Positions 46,660 through 58,479 of a DNA stretch of 64,000 nt are shown in pieces; the stretch's first letter is position 1; each line of letters begins with the position of its first letter. Below the pieces are notes generated by a model. The model saw only the letters and a program-made list of their open reading frames with translations. It did no database searches and was not told the DNA's origin. Position numbers and translations under genes: made by a program. The stretch is from assembly GCF_019279795.1 (NCBI RefSeq), contig NC_056732.1:1073492040-1073556039 (forward strand), given 5' to 3'. This DNA is from Protopterus annectens (taxonomy: Eukaryota; Chordata; Ceratodontiformes; Protopteridae).

Positions 46660-48140
46660 TGTTAGTGAACTGCTTTATAAGAAAAAGTGCACATGCAATG
46701 ATTGATAAAGAAAAACATCCCAGGGCTTATATGAAGTGTGGAAGACAAGGATGTCCCTTGAGTGGAATATTGCTTTGCATTGGTAATTAATTCAAAAGAG
46801 AGTGAAGTATCTCATAAAAAGAAAGATGCTAGCTAGGTTATGCAAAAGGATGTGTTGGGTCCAGGGGTTTTGACATTCACAGATGGTATAGTTGTAGTCA
46901 ATAAGAACAAAATATGGATGAGTGAAGTGCAGGTTTATCTGAATGGATATTTAAAGAAAATGGGAATGACCCTGAATAAAGATAAAAGTAAAGATTTGGT
47001 TGGGTGATGTGGTGAAAACTGAGGGTGTGTGTTTTTCAATGAAGAAGTGTCTTTACTAGGGATAAAAGCTGGGAAAAATTACATAGTTATGATGCAATGA
47101 GATGGTTTGATTAAAGAAATGAAAGAAATATGTCTTCTGTAGAGAATGTATAGATTTGCATCCAGGAGAAAGGTTTATCTGGTGAATTTTGGATTATGGG
47201 AAAAATAGCATATATGTCAAATGTTTACATGATCCCATTAAAATAACAAAAAGAAATTGTGCAGATGATGTTTTCTTTCATAACAGGTTCACGATTAAAC
47301 CCAGTGAAAAGAGGTGTGTTGTGTATGAGTGAAGATGAGGGGGAATTGGAGTTATTAAATCCAGTTGTTTATTTTGCTTCTTTATACTTGTTTAGAGTAT
47401 TAAAGTGGGTAAAGGAAGAGAATGAGAAATTAATAGTGAGAATGTTTAAAATTAAGTATATAAGTACAAAATGTTCTGGGAGATGACAATAAGAAAAGGA
47501 GAAAAAAATATGTAAATGAAGAAATCAAAAATTATCAAGAAAAAAATACTAATATGGAAAATAAAAACTGATATAGAGAAAGGTAGAAAGATGTGGTATA
47601 ATAATGTGATGAAACAATATTATTATATAAATCCATGGGAAAATTTAACAGAAGAAGCGATTAAAGCCATTAAGGTAAGGAAAAAATGGTGTATCAAGAT
47701 AGAGTGTCAGCATCTCCTATGGAGACTGATAATAAATAAGTTACCAGTAAGGGCAAATGTGCCATATAAAAAGAAAGTTGAAACAATGTGTTTAGTTTGT
47801 GGGGAGGAAGAGACAAGGGAGCATGTTTTTTTGAAATGTAAAAGAGTAGTGAAACTCTGGAAAAAGTTGTGTGAAAAAATTAGAATATTAATGACAAACA
47901 ATAGAGATATGAATATGCTTATGTAAGGATATTATAAGAACAATAAAATGTAATACATGTGATGGGTAGATAAGAATTTATTTTATGTAATATGTGTTAT
48001 TTGGAATGAAAAACTGAATGATTTTTTTTGTTCAATAGGAAATATATTTTGGCAGATATATTGAGAAAAAATAGCTTATGATTGTGGAAAAAGGAGTGGG
48101 GGTCAATTATGAAAGAATAACAACGAGGATGTCATAAGAA
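46660..48140 (+). mobile_element. Tx1/L1-type LINE fragment (RT palm to C-terminal zinc domain)
   Basis: Near 46660-46790 the + strand encodes KSAHAMIDKEKHPRAYMKCG followed by RQGCPLSGILLCI, the L1/Tx1 RT block. A degraded TFTDGIVVV (family ADD) lies near 46870-46900. 47259-47486 continues the thumb. Frame 47516-47926 has LLWRLIINKLPVRANVPYKK and then CLVCGEEETREHVFLKC, the cysteine/histidine module (zf-RVT) that ends many L1/Tx1 ORF2 proteins. The second catalytic Asp of the ADD reads as Gly, and stops are frequent. It is 5'-truncated and inactive. Confidence 0.8.
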
Positions 48141-48224
48141 AAATGATAAATAGCAAAAAAAAAGTGTGATTATGTGCCTGTAAATTTGTACATTTTGTAA
48201 ATATGTAATTAATGTTATGTTTGA

Positions 48225-48370
48225 TCCCTACTCTTTTCAAGAGGTGCCATGGGGATCTTTTACATCCACCTGAACTACCGCGAACACAAGCAGATGGGAC
48301 CTTGGTTTAATGTCTCATATGAAGGACTACACTTTAACAGGAAAGAGGTACAGAGAAGGCAACTTCTGTT
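48225..48370 (-). mobile_element. Ancient SINE, copy 2 (core block)
   Basis: The + strand reads GAGGTGCCATGGGGATCTTT, TACATCCACCTGAA, then GGGACCTTGGTTTAATGTCT and CATATGAAGGAC. It is the reverse complement of the block at 7590-7680 and matches a core common in old vertebrate SINEs. Only the middle of the element is left. Confidence 0.5.
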
Positions 48371-48723
48371 TTTTGGAGGGGTTGGGAGGCAGGGACAAAT
48401 TCCCAGGCAAGGTTTCTATATTCTTGCAAGCATTTGTCTTCCCATTTTATTGGAACTACTATTTTGTCAGCTTTGAACATTAACAAACTGGTCTCTTATT
48501 CCAATTTCAAGCAGCAATTAAAGACACACAGAATTAAAGAAGCCCAATGCTCTTGCCTCCAAAAAGGTCAGATATCACCTAGTCACATATCCACTCAATA
48601 CACATGTTCTATTTTTAAAACTCTTTGTCTCACAGAGACATACTAATACTATATATAAACAATTGTGGAAATACTATACTTAAATACTTTGCTAGTAGAC
48701 TGATTCTATATCACTCACTGTAG

Positions 48724-48777
<54 letters not shown>

Positions 48778-48778
48778 C
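48724..48778. repeat. (TA)n microsatellite
   Basis: About 26 TA units with one irregular step near the right end. Confidence 0.95.
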
Positions 48779-49156
48779 TTTAGGCATTTTAGGGGTACCT
48801 CTCTCTCTTTCCTCAAACCTAACTTTGTTGTTCTTTATTTTAACTGTGATGTACTCACCCAGGCAGTCTCTGAAAACGGTTTTAGGTTTTTGAACAGAAG
48901 ACTATTCAGACAACGCATGTTTTCGCTGAAAGAAGAACGTTTTTTGTTCCCGACTATTCCAAATTATGGGGGCTGTCACACATTCAGTGTTCATAATTTT
49001 AACCAATATTCATGGTAAATAATACAGCATCATATAAATACAAATTATATGAGCCTGCAAGTTGAAATTGTTAGCACTTTGTTCCAGACGTTGCCCATTT
49101 GTTAGTCACACATTGTGAGAATCAGTGTTCCGCATTTGGAAATGGAAGATTGATTC

Positions 49157-49435
49157 ATACCTCTCAACTTCCAGATTTTTGCTTCATATTTTACTTTGTT
49201 TCTCATAAAATTATGGGTTTCTGGTAAATCATCGAGGACTGAAGTCGTAAAATAATGGCACACATTTGAGTTTCAGACCATTCAGGAAAGTCATGCTAAT
49301 ATAAAACCTGTTGCTTTATCAACTTTCTAAGTTTGCAAGAGCAATATTTAAAACATTGTTGGGTCTTTGTCCGCCCAATTATTTTTGCCTTTGTCCAGAT
49401 TTCTTGCTCCAAAAGGCTGACAGGTATAGGTTGAT
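49157..49435. mobile_element. MITE-like repeat M, full copy
   Basis: Opens CATACCTCTCAACTTCCAGA and closes with TTTGTCCAGATTTCTTGCTC ... CTGACAGGTATAGG. The two ends are imperfect inverted repeats of each other (CATACCTCTCAAC against CTGACAGGTATAG). There is no coding capacity. Partners lie at 4195-4350 and 53812-54062. Confidence 0.55.
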
Positions 49436-49559
49436 TGCTATACTTGCAACATTAGCCATGCCATTTAAGTTTAAGTGAAAATAACAACTTGTTTGGTACT
49501 ATTTACAGCGGATTTGAAAAGTTTTACCATACTAAGTCCCTAAAGGCAGACCACTTTGT

Positions 49560-49888
49560 GCAAATCTCCCTTCCCCTTTACTTCAGTAACATGGCAGAGC
49601 CAACATGCGCAGAACATTAAAAGTTACAAATATTTCCTCATTTTTGCAAGCTTTAAACAATCTGGAGGAGGTGAGTTCCCGTAAGTACAGTGTACGCCTT
49701 GTTCGTCATTTCCGTGGTCAACAACTTCCGAAGAGCCGGACGAACTTTCCCCAACGATTTTTAATATTTTTCTTCGCGTTTGATTTTTAACTATATTTTT
49801 ATACTGCTTTTTCTTTTTTTAACACTATAACAGTTAGTGCGAATAATCTGGAGTTGGAAAAACAGAATCACTGGTCATCATTGAAGAC
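49560..49888 (+). promoter_or_regulatory. MYD88: Probable MYD88 promoter and 5' leader
   Basis: Directly upstream of the MYD88 exon, with more CpG than the flanks between about 49675 and 49775. GAACTTTCCCC at 49742-49752 is a partial NF-kappaB-like site on the reverse strand (GGGGAAAGTTC). No TATA box could be placed with confidence. The transcription start is not visible from sequence alone. An in-frame TAA lies about 15 codons before the 49889 ATG. Confidence 0.4.
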
Positions 49889-50354
49889 ATGTTACAGCAG
49901 TTAAAGTGCAGGTCTGAAAGGTTGTTTGCTAAATTGACAGAAGCGGACACTACGCAGACTTCTGGACATCAGCAAACTCGGACTTGTCAGAGTATGGCTA
50001 AGCCAAGCAGCAGTCCTAAGACCAGTAGAAGTGGAAGTAAAACTCCTAAATCCAGAAGTAGTATTGATTTTAATTCAGTACCCCTAATCGCTCTCAATAT
50101 GGGCGTGAGGAAGAAGTTTTCGCTGTACTTGAACCCAGAAACTTCAGTGGCGGCGAACTGGATGGCTCTGGCAGAAGAGATGGGCTTTGATTACTTGGAA
50201 ATAAAAAATTATGAGCGGGAAGAGAACCCGACGATGAAAATTTTGGAAGACTGGCAGGCACGGTGTACAAAGGGGGGGAGTGTTGGACTGCTGTTAGATT
50301 TCCTGCGAAAGATTGAGAGAGACGATATTCTGACTGATCTGTCTCGGTTCATTG
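49889..50354 (+). CDS. MYD88: MyD88 adaptor, first coding exon (death domain)
   Basis: MyD88 is the cytosolic adaptor that joins Toll-like and IL-1 receptors to IRAK kinases through its death domain. The encoded stretch VPLIALNMGVRKKFSLYLN, then AANWMALAEEMGFDYLEIKN, a PTMKILEDWQ block and KIERDDILTDLSRFI (residues 64-155) follows vertebrate MyD88 exon 1 closely. The exon ends at 50354 with the donor G/GTGAGT in phase 1, where the known MYD88 intron 1 lies; the open frame beyond it to 50467 is intronic. The first ATG (49889) gives an N-terminus of about 63 residues before the domain, longer than in mammals. The second ATG (49994, MAKPSSS, context AGTATGG) gives a length nearer the family norm and is a good alternative start. 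Exons 2-5 (rest of the intermediate domain, and TIR) were not found in the window. Confidence 0.93.
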
Positions 50355-51960
50355 GTGAGTGGCTGTTGTTGGGGCTCGGGGGTAATGATTATTACATCCA
50401 TTCTCGTTTAAATAAACGTTTGTTGAAGACAGTCTTAAACAAAAACGGAAGTATGCTGAGAATCTGAAATGTGTATTGCTCCTCCTCCGTTCAGTAATAT
50501 TCAGTTTTTATGTCTGGATTAACTGTCATGCAATTTACATGTCTGAGTCTCTATCCATCAGCTACCGAATAAAACGTAATGCGCTCTGAGTACCCCAACC
50601 CCTGTCCAGCCCAGTCAAGGCACGTTTGCAGTGAACATACCTAACAAATTATGGAACGAGGGTGGGAATGAGCGATCGTTACCTAGATCCCAAGACTTAA
50701 TACATGTATGCATGACTGTAGAGGTGCCGGGCAAATGCGAAGGGTAACCGGGACTATGTATTCGTTATTTTATCTGCTAGCATGAAGACAAGCAGTCAAG
50801 ATATGAATGAAATATGTGCACGCCAGTTAAAACATGTAGAGTATGTGTGTGTTTTGCTCTAACAAATTACAGAAACTATTCCCTTTATTTCTGATTTATT
50901 TTTAATAGTTACACAGCCATGGTGTGACTGAGGTCTGTACTGATTGGCAGGTTGAAAAAGCGTACAGTGTTTGTTTTTGTAAAACAAATAGTAAAACCAG
51001 ACATAGAAATGACAATTTCTCTGTAACCACACAAGGCATGACAACAATTCAGAATATTATATTGTGACTTATAACTAGGAAATGCACTTTAAATGATGGT
51101 TTCATCTGTAAAGACGCTTATATAATTTTGTCGTTTTATAACCCAGATTACTGCTAAGTGAGTGGGTGGGGGGTACACATCTGTTGACAAAAGCAGTATG
51201 TTGGCACCTCAGTAAATACAAATTTCAAGCAGTTATTGTACTCTGAGCAAGTTCACTGTAATGCCCACAGTGAAAACAAGAGTATAATGCAAAATATTAG
51301 ACTGTGGCACTAAAGGCTAATGAGTTAAATCCTCCAAGACCTGTGTTTGATAGTTTATATATCTCCCTTTGAGATTTCATTATGGAACTTTCATTTAAAA
51401 ACAGCACAATGTTCAGTTATGAAATGCACCTAAAACTGCAGTTCTAGTGTCGGAGTTTGTTAATTCGTTGCACTTCAGTATCTCACCTCGTAGCTTTAGC
51501 CATTTGAAAACCTGTTATTGTATTACATTGTATTGCAAGTGTTTCTGTCTAATGAAATAGAGTATTTATTTCAGATGTATTGAACTAAGTAATAAATATC
51601 TTAGGCCACTTTTTACTTAGTTTACTGAGCCAAACTTCACTACAGTACCTACAGTGAAAATCGAGTATAATACAAATGTCAGACTGATAGTAAAGGCACA
51701 TGTATTCAAACTAAATATATAGGACACCATATGTGAGATCTACAAAGAGTTCACTATAAAAAAATGAAAAACTTTTCTAATAAGGCATACTGTTCCAATG
51801 TCTAACTTATGAGAGGGTAAGACTACTGACTGCAGAGGAATCGCATAAATGTAATGGCCGTATGGCACTTTGACATATCCTGTCCACTTCCAACAAACCA
51901 TATCAACAGTCAGACATTTTCATTGTTATGTTGTCTAAAATTCTTTATTGTATTTGTCAC
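50355..51960 (+). other. Start of MYD88 intron 1; no genes recognised
   Basis: Begins GTGAGTGG. No exon-2-like coding (a DC.KY..KQ string after an acceptor) was seen. A diverged duplication about 380 bp apart is visible: ACAGTGAAAACAAGAGTATAA at 51269 against ACAGTGAAAATCGAGTATAA at 51651, with weaker similarity on both sides. Confidence 0.45.
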
Positions 51961-51964
51961 AACT

Positions 51965-52092
51965 GCTTAAAATCTAGCTTTGTTTAATTATCCTTGTGGA
52001 GCTTTTCTCCTTGGACCTCTGCTGAAAATGGGTCAAAAGCCCAGTCAGACTTCCATTGTAAACAAATGTTAAATAAAAAAATAAAAATTGAT
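51965..52092 (+). mobile_element. LINE 3' terminal fragment
   Basis: GGAGCTTTTCTCCTTGGACC, CTGCTGAAAATGGGTC and AAGCCCAGTC followed by an AAATAAAAAAATAAAAA tail match the reverse complement of 29640-29770. It is the 3' end of the same LINE family that interrupts the ERV between gag and pol. Confidence 0.6.
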
Positions 52093-52099
52093 CAGGAGT

Positions 52100-53805
52100 A
52101 TTCCTGTAACTTCCATTTGCCCTCATAAATCACCTGCCCTCATCCTTTTCTGCAGTGTACCTAGATGGAAACCAAGCATATTGTGTTTGAGGCCATATTT
52201 CAGTTCCCTTGAGACAGTTGGCACAAAAAAATGGACGTTTAATAAAGTACTTTGGTACAAAACCTCCACATACTGTTGTAACGGAATGTGCTGTTATTGA
52301 GAAGTGATAATGCTTTTGACTTTGAAGGAATCATGGAAATATAATGTCCATATTGCTACATTTCCATTGTTAGAAGTGATCTTGTAATTACTGTTTGCTT
52401 TTGTTCTTCACATGCCCCCCAAATGACACCCACATTCTCTATGCTTCTGATGTCTCACTGAGAAGAAAGAAAAAAAAAAACACATTACCATATTTCAGTT
52501 TGTTGCTATTACAGACACACAAAGCACAAGCCATATTTTTTTTGATAGTTTTCTTGTAATAAACATATAGTTTCATATGCATTATGCCCTTTCACCTCCT
52601 TCTCCATAAAGACACCCATCTCTGTGTACACCTCTGATATTTGATTGTGAGGAAACTTAATTAAAAAAAAAGGCAGTAATTTATTTCATCCTCTGAACAC
52701 ATACTCATGTTCCCAGCATTGGTTGCTTGGAGTGATTCAAAATAACTCCCCGTGTATCATAGGATGCTGTCAATCTGCCCTGGTTTTTATTAAGGATTGC
52801 ACCCCTACACCCCCAAATAATAACCATTGCATGGGGTCACACCATTTGCAGAGTGGGGGAATCAAGTCTAGTGATTATTCCTTTGCTCGCTACTAGTAAA
52901 TAATGCCCACACTTCTCCCCACAAACTAGCCAGATCAATGACTGTTTTGCATATCTGATGTAAATTTCCTTTGCTTTCATACATATCTACCTCCACACAG
53001 ACACACGCACACACACACACCTAGCTACTTATGGCAATCGCCTCTCATCTATGACTACCAAAAGTGGTGAAGTAAGAATCACAGTAATCAGTTTAATTTG
53101 CAACTGTATGGAACAAACAGCCACAGTAATCTACCTCACTTCAGCTGTAGAGCATAACACCTCAAGTCCACTTCCGTAAAAAATTAAACAAAAAAAAAGT
53201 TGTATAGGTATATGATGCCATGGGCAGTGCGTACTGTTACCACAGCCCAATCATCTTTTTGGATTCCTGACCATGCGAAAAAAGAATTAACACAAATGTA
53301 TTATAGCTTGGTGGTTCAACATCTATGCTTTGTCTTACCGCCAATCTAAATCGCAAAGCACAGGTTCCATTATTGTAGCAGAAAATGAGTTTTTTAATTG
53401 AAATCAAGCTTATTTCTTCATTTTCTACATAATGTAGCCAAATAAGTTTTTTTTTTTTTTTGCCTAGGGTATAGTCCATGAGTCTGTTATAAGTAGGGGC
53501 ACCCACCCCCTGCCCTGTGGATCAGTCGCCTTTGCATGACTGTGCCCTGACTTGCATCCCACTCAGATGATTAGTTTCGCATTACAGGAACTTAAAGTCA
53601 TGCTGATTTGGAGGTATGTTTTTTTGTATTGGTTACAAAATATAATCTTTAAACCTCATTTGATTTATGTTTAGTTGTTAGGGTGTTGAATGGGAGGGCT
53701 TGTCGGTATCCTCTTATTTTACAGTGATTATTTTATGTTTATGTTGTAGATGACCACTGCAGCATTACAGCATAGATGAGGCTGTATTTCATCATCTTTG
53801 TTTAG
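52100..53805. other. Probable intron sequence, nothing recognised
   Basis: AT-rich, short homopolymer runs (A near 52470 and 52660, T near 53446). No conserved coding block on either strand. Confidence 0.4.
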
Positions 53806-53811
53806 GCATAT

Positions 53812-54062
53812 CTGACTGTCCAGTTTTGTTGAATGTCCCTGATTGTGCTTTGTCCCTAATATATTTTTTTATTTTTCCAATAAATCACTAAGCATTACAG
53901 TTAATCAATAATGGCAAACTTTTCTTACTTATCGTTCAGAAAATGCATGTTGATGTAAAAACTGTTGTTCTGTTAACTTTTTAAATGAATACCGGTGTTT
54001 GTCTCCCATTATTTTCAGCTTTGTCCAGAATTCTTGAGCAAAGCAGTAGAGCGGTATGGTGT
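53812..54062. mobile_element. MITE-like repeat M, diverged copy
   Basis: Shares ACTGTCCAGTTTTG near the start, TGTTAACTTTTTAAAT, and CAGCTTTGTCCAGAATTCTTGAG with GAGCGGTATGG at the end, in the order seen at 49157-49435 and 4195-4350. Confidence 0.45.
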
Positions 54063-54069
54063 TAGGACT

Positions 54070-55310
54070 TCTAAGACAGCCTGTTGCTAAGGTGTCATTG
54101 TGCCATTTCAGTTTGTTTTGTAAATCAGTTTATTTTGCTCATAAACAGACCTAACATTATATTAAGTATAGTTCTAAAGGAAGGGATAAATGTTTGCACT
54201 GTGTGAAAACTAAAACATTACTTTGTCTATGTCATTGTTTAACAATTCATATTCTGTATGGAATGAAGGTGGCCATTCAGTGCTGTCAGGTTGCTTTCAA
54301 CTGCTGTAGTTGCCAGCATCCACGGAATGTAGGACTGATAGTTGTAGTAATGACTTTCTGATTACTATAGATGTACCTAGTTAACCACTAAGAAAGTGAT
54401 CAACTGTTCAATATGTATTGTACAGTATGTGAATAATAGTCTTACTTTTGTGTGATTATTTTTCTTCTTCTTTCTTGTTTCACTTTTGTTTTTGGTGTTT
54501 CAGGAAAGTTAATCAGTTGTAATGTGCATGTCTGCTTAGTAGAGTAGTGTGTAAAAGAGAATAAATGAAGCAGTAAAACATTTACAGTTGCTGAGTCAGA
54601 CTGGCTTCACAGCTGAGTAATAATGCATTTGTTGTCATGACATGGGTGCTGCAACATGACTCGAATAATTCCAATTGTAACAAGTATTATCTCACACTGT
54701 ATTTAACTGCAGGTTCTGCATAACATGCCCTAATACACATCTGTCTTGTTTTGGGTTGGATGTTTTGATTAGTGTAATGCAGGACAAGACTAACTAATAA
54801 TTTCTTTTCATTAGATAAATTGACTATATTTGGTAAGGTTGCAAGAATACATTTGCATCTGGTTATGTTTCTGCTGGTATAATTTTGTACTTAGTTTCTC
54901 TTTTTATTAAATTGATCTGTTGCTTTATTCATCCTGTCTTGTTTCATGTTGTGTCCATATGATGCTATGAATACAGTTGTTAACAGGAGGCCTTGTCTGC
55001 TTAGTTCACTGACTGTTTTGAGTGTCTTCTTTAACCATTCATCTCCAACTGTCCTGGTCTGTTCTTATTAAATCTGTCATGTGGTAGTCTTGATCCATAT
55101 GTAGATTTCATCAGTGTCTGTCAAAGACATTTTCTTCATCAAATGGTTCCTCCTTTGTTAAACATTTGTACCACTTACATTTGAACATAATTGCAGCCTT
55201 CTCTCCTGTACTTTCTTTCAGGGAATATTTGTGTCTAGCATATGTTTAATTTTTTTCTGCAAATAGTACATGCTTAGGGGTCTCTGCTTGCCATTATATT
55301 CTAGATCACC
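54070..55310. other. Probable intron sequence, nothing recognised
   Basis: No repeats shared with the rest of the window and no coding block found. Confidence 0.4.
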
Positions 55311-55318
55311 TTGCACCC

Positions 55319-55642
55319 TGTGACGCCCCCACCACAGGGCTAGTAATCAAGGAGCCTCAATCCTCAACACTACCACCACTGGGGGATTTACACGGGGAGG
55401 ATGACAAGTTACATACACAATATTTCCAGATGCAGCTCTCTACGTCAAGTGCAGTTTCCCTTAAGAGCACACAGAGACCTCAGTCAGTCTGGGGCTGGGT
55501 TCTCCCTCTTTCTCCAGATCCCCAGTAAGACTCCCCACTGGCACAGCTATAGAGTTGAGATCTCAGCTGAGTGGCCAAGGCAAGACCTCCAGCACCCTCT
55601 CTGTCCAACCAGTGCTTTGTGTCCCTGCCCAAGCAGCTGGAT

Positions 55643-55703
<61 letters not shown>

Positions 55704-55975
55704 TGAGGTTTGATTTATACATGCACGGACACACCTGGGAAAGGCTGGGACAGGTTTACTAGCTATGCCCACTTTTTACCCAGACTATAAGGTAGTTATT
55801 ACTGCCACCACCCAACTCTTTATCAGCTACTTTAAGGCCTTTAACAAAGGGTGTCCAATCTTACTGTGTAATGTTACTGTCGTTACAAATGGTAGTATGA
55901 CCAAGAGCAAGGCTATTAGGAGTGGCATACACAGCGGCACTAAATAAATATGCAAGTACTCTCAGAGCTTAAATA
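55319..55975 (-). mobile_element. LTR-like fragment related to 43192-44248
   Basis: Starts TGTGACGCCC, the complement of the CGTCACA end at 44248. Going inward, matching strings include GAGCCTCAATCCTC, the reverse complement of GGGACACAGTGCTTT, CTGCCACCACCC, AAGGTAGTTA and ACAAATGGTAGTATGA. A (CA)n tract (55649-55701) interrupts it. The other end of the family could not be located, so this may be a partial copy. Confidence 0.5.
55649..55701. repeat. (CA)n microsatellite
   Basis: Pure CA. It produces long His-Thr and Cys-Val chance frames that are not genes. Confidence 0.95.
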
Positions 55976-55979
55976 CCTC

Positions 55980-57175
55980 TCATAAATATCAACAACAATG
56001 AAAGGTTTAAATATATTTAATAATAATAAACAAGGAATACTCAGTATATAATCACAGTTTCATCAGAGTTCCAAATCACATGAAATATATTTAAAACAAC
56101 ATTACAGAACAGTCTCAAATAAATAAAGAAAAGCATCTAAATTAAGGTTTGTTGTATTCCTGAATCCTGACTATATGGATTACTGTACCTTAGTTAACTT
56201 ACTTGCAGAGCAAGCAAGGCAGATGTGGTGAGCAGCTGATGTCAGGTCAAAGACAAAATATGCAATACTCCGTCTTTCTCAGAATTCTTAAATCAATATC
56301 TCCGATATTACTGCTGGGATAGCTTGCAGAATGACATAATTTCGTGTTATCTGACTCTATCCCAGGAAAAGCCCCCATTGATGCAGCTGGTAGCGTTTAG
56401 CATATGCATGTAAAAATACATAAACAAACTGGAAGTCATAAAACAGTAAACACTTCCAAGACAATACAAAAACTTCTAGTTCTAGACATTGTGTCTGTTA
56501 TTGCACTGAAACTGAAAGATAATGTCCTTTTATTACTTGGCCATAAAGTAATTTAATTTCAGCTGTTCTTTTGAAGCTAACCTCCTGTGTTCGTTTCCAC
56601 TGTTAAAATATATACATCTAAACAGTTACAGTAGTGTAGGCATACCTCTGCTCTACTCCAATAGGGCATGCTGTGGTTACATTTCAGCTCAGTACCTTAC
56701 AAAATATCTCTTCAGCACACGTCTGTACACTGTGACATACAGTTCTAATACATTTGCAACACAAGCATCTTACATGAAGCACGTTGATATTCACAGATGA
56801 CACAAACCATTTACAAAATTCCAGATAGCTGTTCTAGCAGTATCTTCATTTGTTACACTTCTATATAAATTATGTTAATATGTACAAATGACATACAGTC
56901 ATCCACAAAACTCCAGATAGCTGGGCTGGTTGCATCTCCTTTTGTGACACACTCCATTGTTTTGAGAGTCCCTTTTTGAACCCCCTCCCCCACCAGTGTC
57001 AGGTGTCTGGTGTCCCACTGAACTTTTTGTTGTTGATATTTTTTTTTACTTGGATACTTTATGTACTGTACTGCATTTTAAGCAGTTTGTGATTTTTGAC
57101 TTCTGTACTCATGTCATAATTGAAAAATGGACTGTCTTATTTATTTATATTTTGTTGTCAAGTGAAAGGGCCCAG
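55980..57175. other. Non-coding, with a 92-bp tandem pair
   Basis: CCAGATAGCTG occurs at 56821 and 56913, within a diverged 92-bp tandem duplication (about 56785-56960, ACAAA(A)TTCCAGATAGCTG against ACAAAACTCCAGATAGCTG). Nothing else recognised. Confidence 0.45.
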
Positions 57176-57179
57176 TCAT

Positions 57180-58335
57180 AACTTTTTTTTTACCAAACCT
57201 ATGAATCTTTGAAGAGCTGGATGTCCTAAATCCCATGCTGAAAGTTGAAGATGTCCTTTTAGTTATGCAGGTACTTCTTAAAGGTATGAATTGATAGGTC
57301 AGATGTAATTGAGGGGGGAGTTTATTCCACAAGTATGAGAAGCTTTGAAATATAATGATGGCACATTTTATGGTATTGTTGATATTAATTTTAATGAAGT
57401 TGATTGTCCTCTTGTATTCAGGTTAGTGGGGCTATTCTAAACAAAGGGTTTTTAAATAGTAAGGGAGCTTTAATGCTTTATATGCTAGGTACAGGTCTCC
57501 AATGAGAAGGTGGTAATGTGCTGTAGTCTTTCACTGTAAGATGAGCCTTGACGACTCTCAGCTGTTGTTATGAGGAATCTTTGCATCTTTTCAGTTTGCA
57601 TGCGATGGTGTGCGGGTAGGTTACAGAACAGCGTACAGTATTTCTGTAATTGGTCTAATGAGAGCTCTGTAAAGGACTGTTACATGGCTGCCAATACCAT
57701 GGAGGAACACATGGGCAACTTGTTAACACTTTGCAGGTGGTAGTGGCTGTTTGGTTATTGAGTGAAAGGGCAACAGTTACTAGGACTTCATTCTGCCATG
57801 TTTTAGCCCTTTCTCATAAATAGTGTAGTGGGGTGTATTGCAGGATGATAGAATGCTACATAATTTGCTGTGAGGTCAGCGTTAAGGATGATGCTTTCAG
57901 GTTTGTGGCCTCTACATATTTGGTAAGCCACATGCTGGAATCGGATTTGACATCTGTGAAAAAGATGCCAAAAAGGAGTGGCTGTAGAACAGAGCATTGA
58001 GAGTCTCCACTGGTAACAGGGGATAGTGAAGAGAGGAAGTAAAATCTTCCTATTCGTACAGGTTGTATATGTCTGTGTACTAACCAAAGTTGCTACAGCT
58101 TAATTTTACCTCCAGATTTAAGTATAATCCCATCATGGTGTATAGTACTAAATGGTTTACCCAGATCAAGGTAAGATGCATGAACAGATAAACTTTCATC
58201 CGTGATGGCATTCCCACTCTCAGAAAAATTTACAAGGTGAAACATACAAGATCTACCTTTGACAAAGCCTTATGAAAAAGGAGGTGCCTCATGTCTCAGT
58301 AAGTTCCATGATGGTTCCCTTCATCAGCTTGCACA
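57180..58335 (-). mobile_element. CR1-like LINE fragment (RT), decayed
   Basis: Reverse complement encodes, from right to left, GFVKGRSCMFHLVNF-like residues (58260-58215), then VTSGDSQCSVLQPLLFGIFF and a MWLTKY stretch (58020-57910), matching GVLQGSVLSPLLFGIYF and LWLTKF of the 21.8-kb CR1. The left end (57360-57180) encodes NKLPPQLHLTYQFIPL and a basic end, the usual ORF2 C-terminus. The catalytic Asp pair is lost. It probably lies in MYD88 intron 1. Confidence 0.65.
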
Positions 58336-58348
58336 GTATTCTTGCGAG

Positions 58349-58472
58349 GGTGATTGGTTGGCGATTATTGGTGTAGGTGGATGGGCTTTCCTTGTGGGTT
58401 AGACACAGAGGGTGATTGGTTGACGATAACTGGTGTAGGTGGAAGGGCTTTCCTTGTGGGTTAGACACAGTG
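58349..58472. repeat. 62-bp tandem duplication
   Basis: GGTGATTGGTTG(G/A)CGAT(T/A)A to TTAGACACAG is repeated at offset 62 (58349-58410, 58411-58472) with few differences, at the edge of the CR1 fragment. A shorter 22-bp tandem, AAGAGGTGGCCCTTTTGGGT, lies at 58630-58672. Confidence 0.8.
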
Positions 58473-58479
58473 ATGCCAA

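Noticed and set aside
50355-50467. C-terminal extension of the MyD88 frame past the death domain
   Set aside because: The frame crosses a strong GTGAGT donor at the known intron 1 position, and the residues after it have no similarity to MyD88.
55401-55772. Overlapping ORFs on both strands with His-Thr or Cys-Val runs
   Set aside because: Caused by the (CA)n tract at 55649-55701 within an LTR-like fragment.
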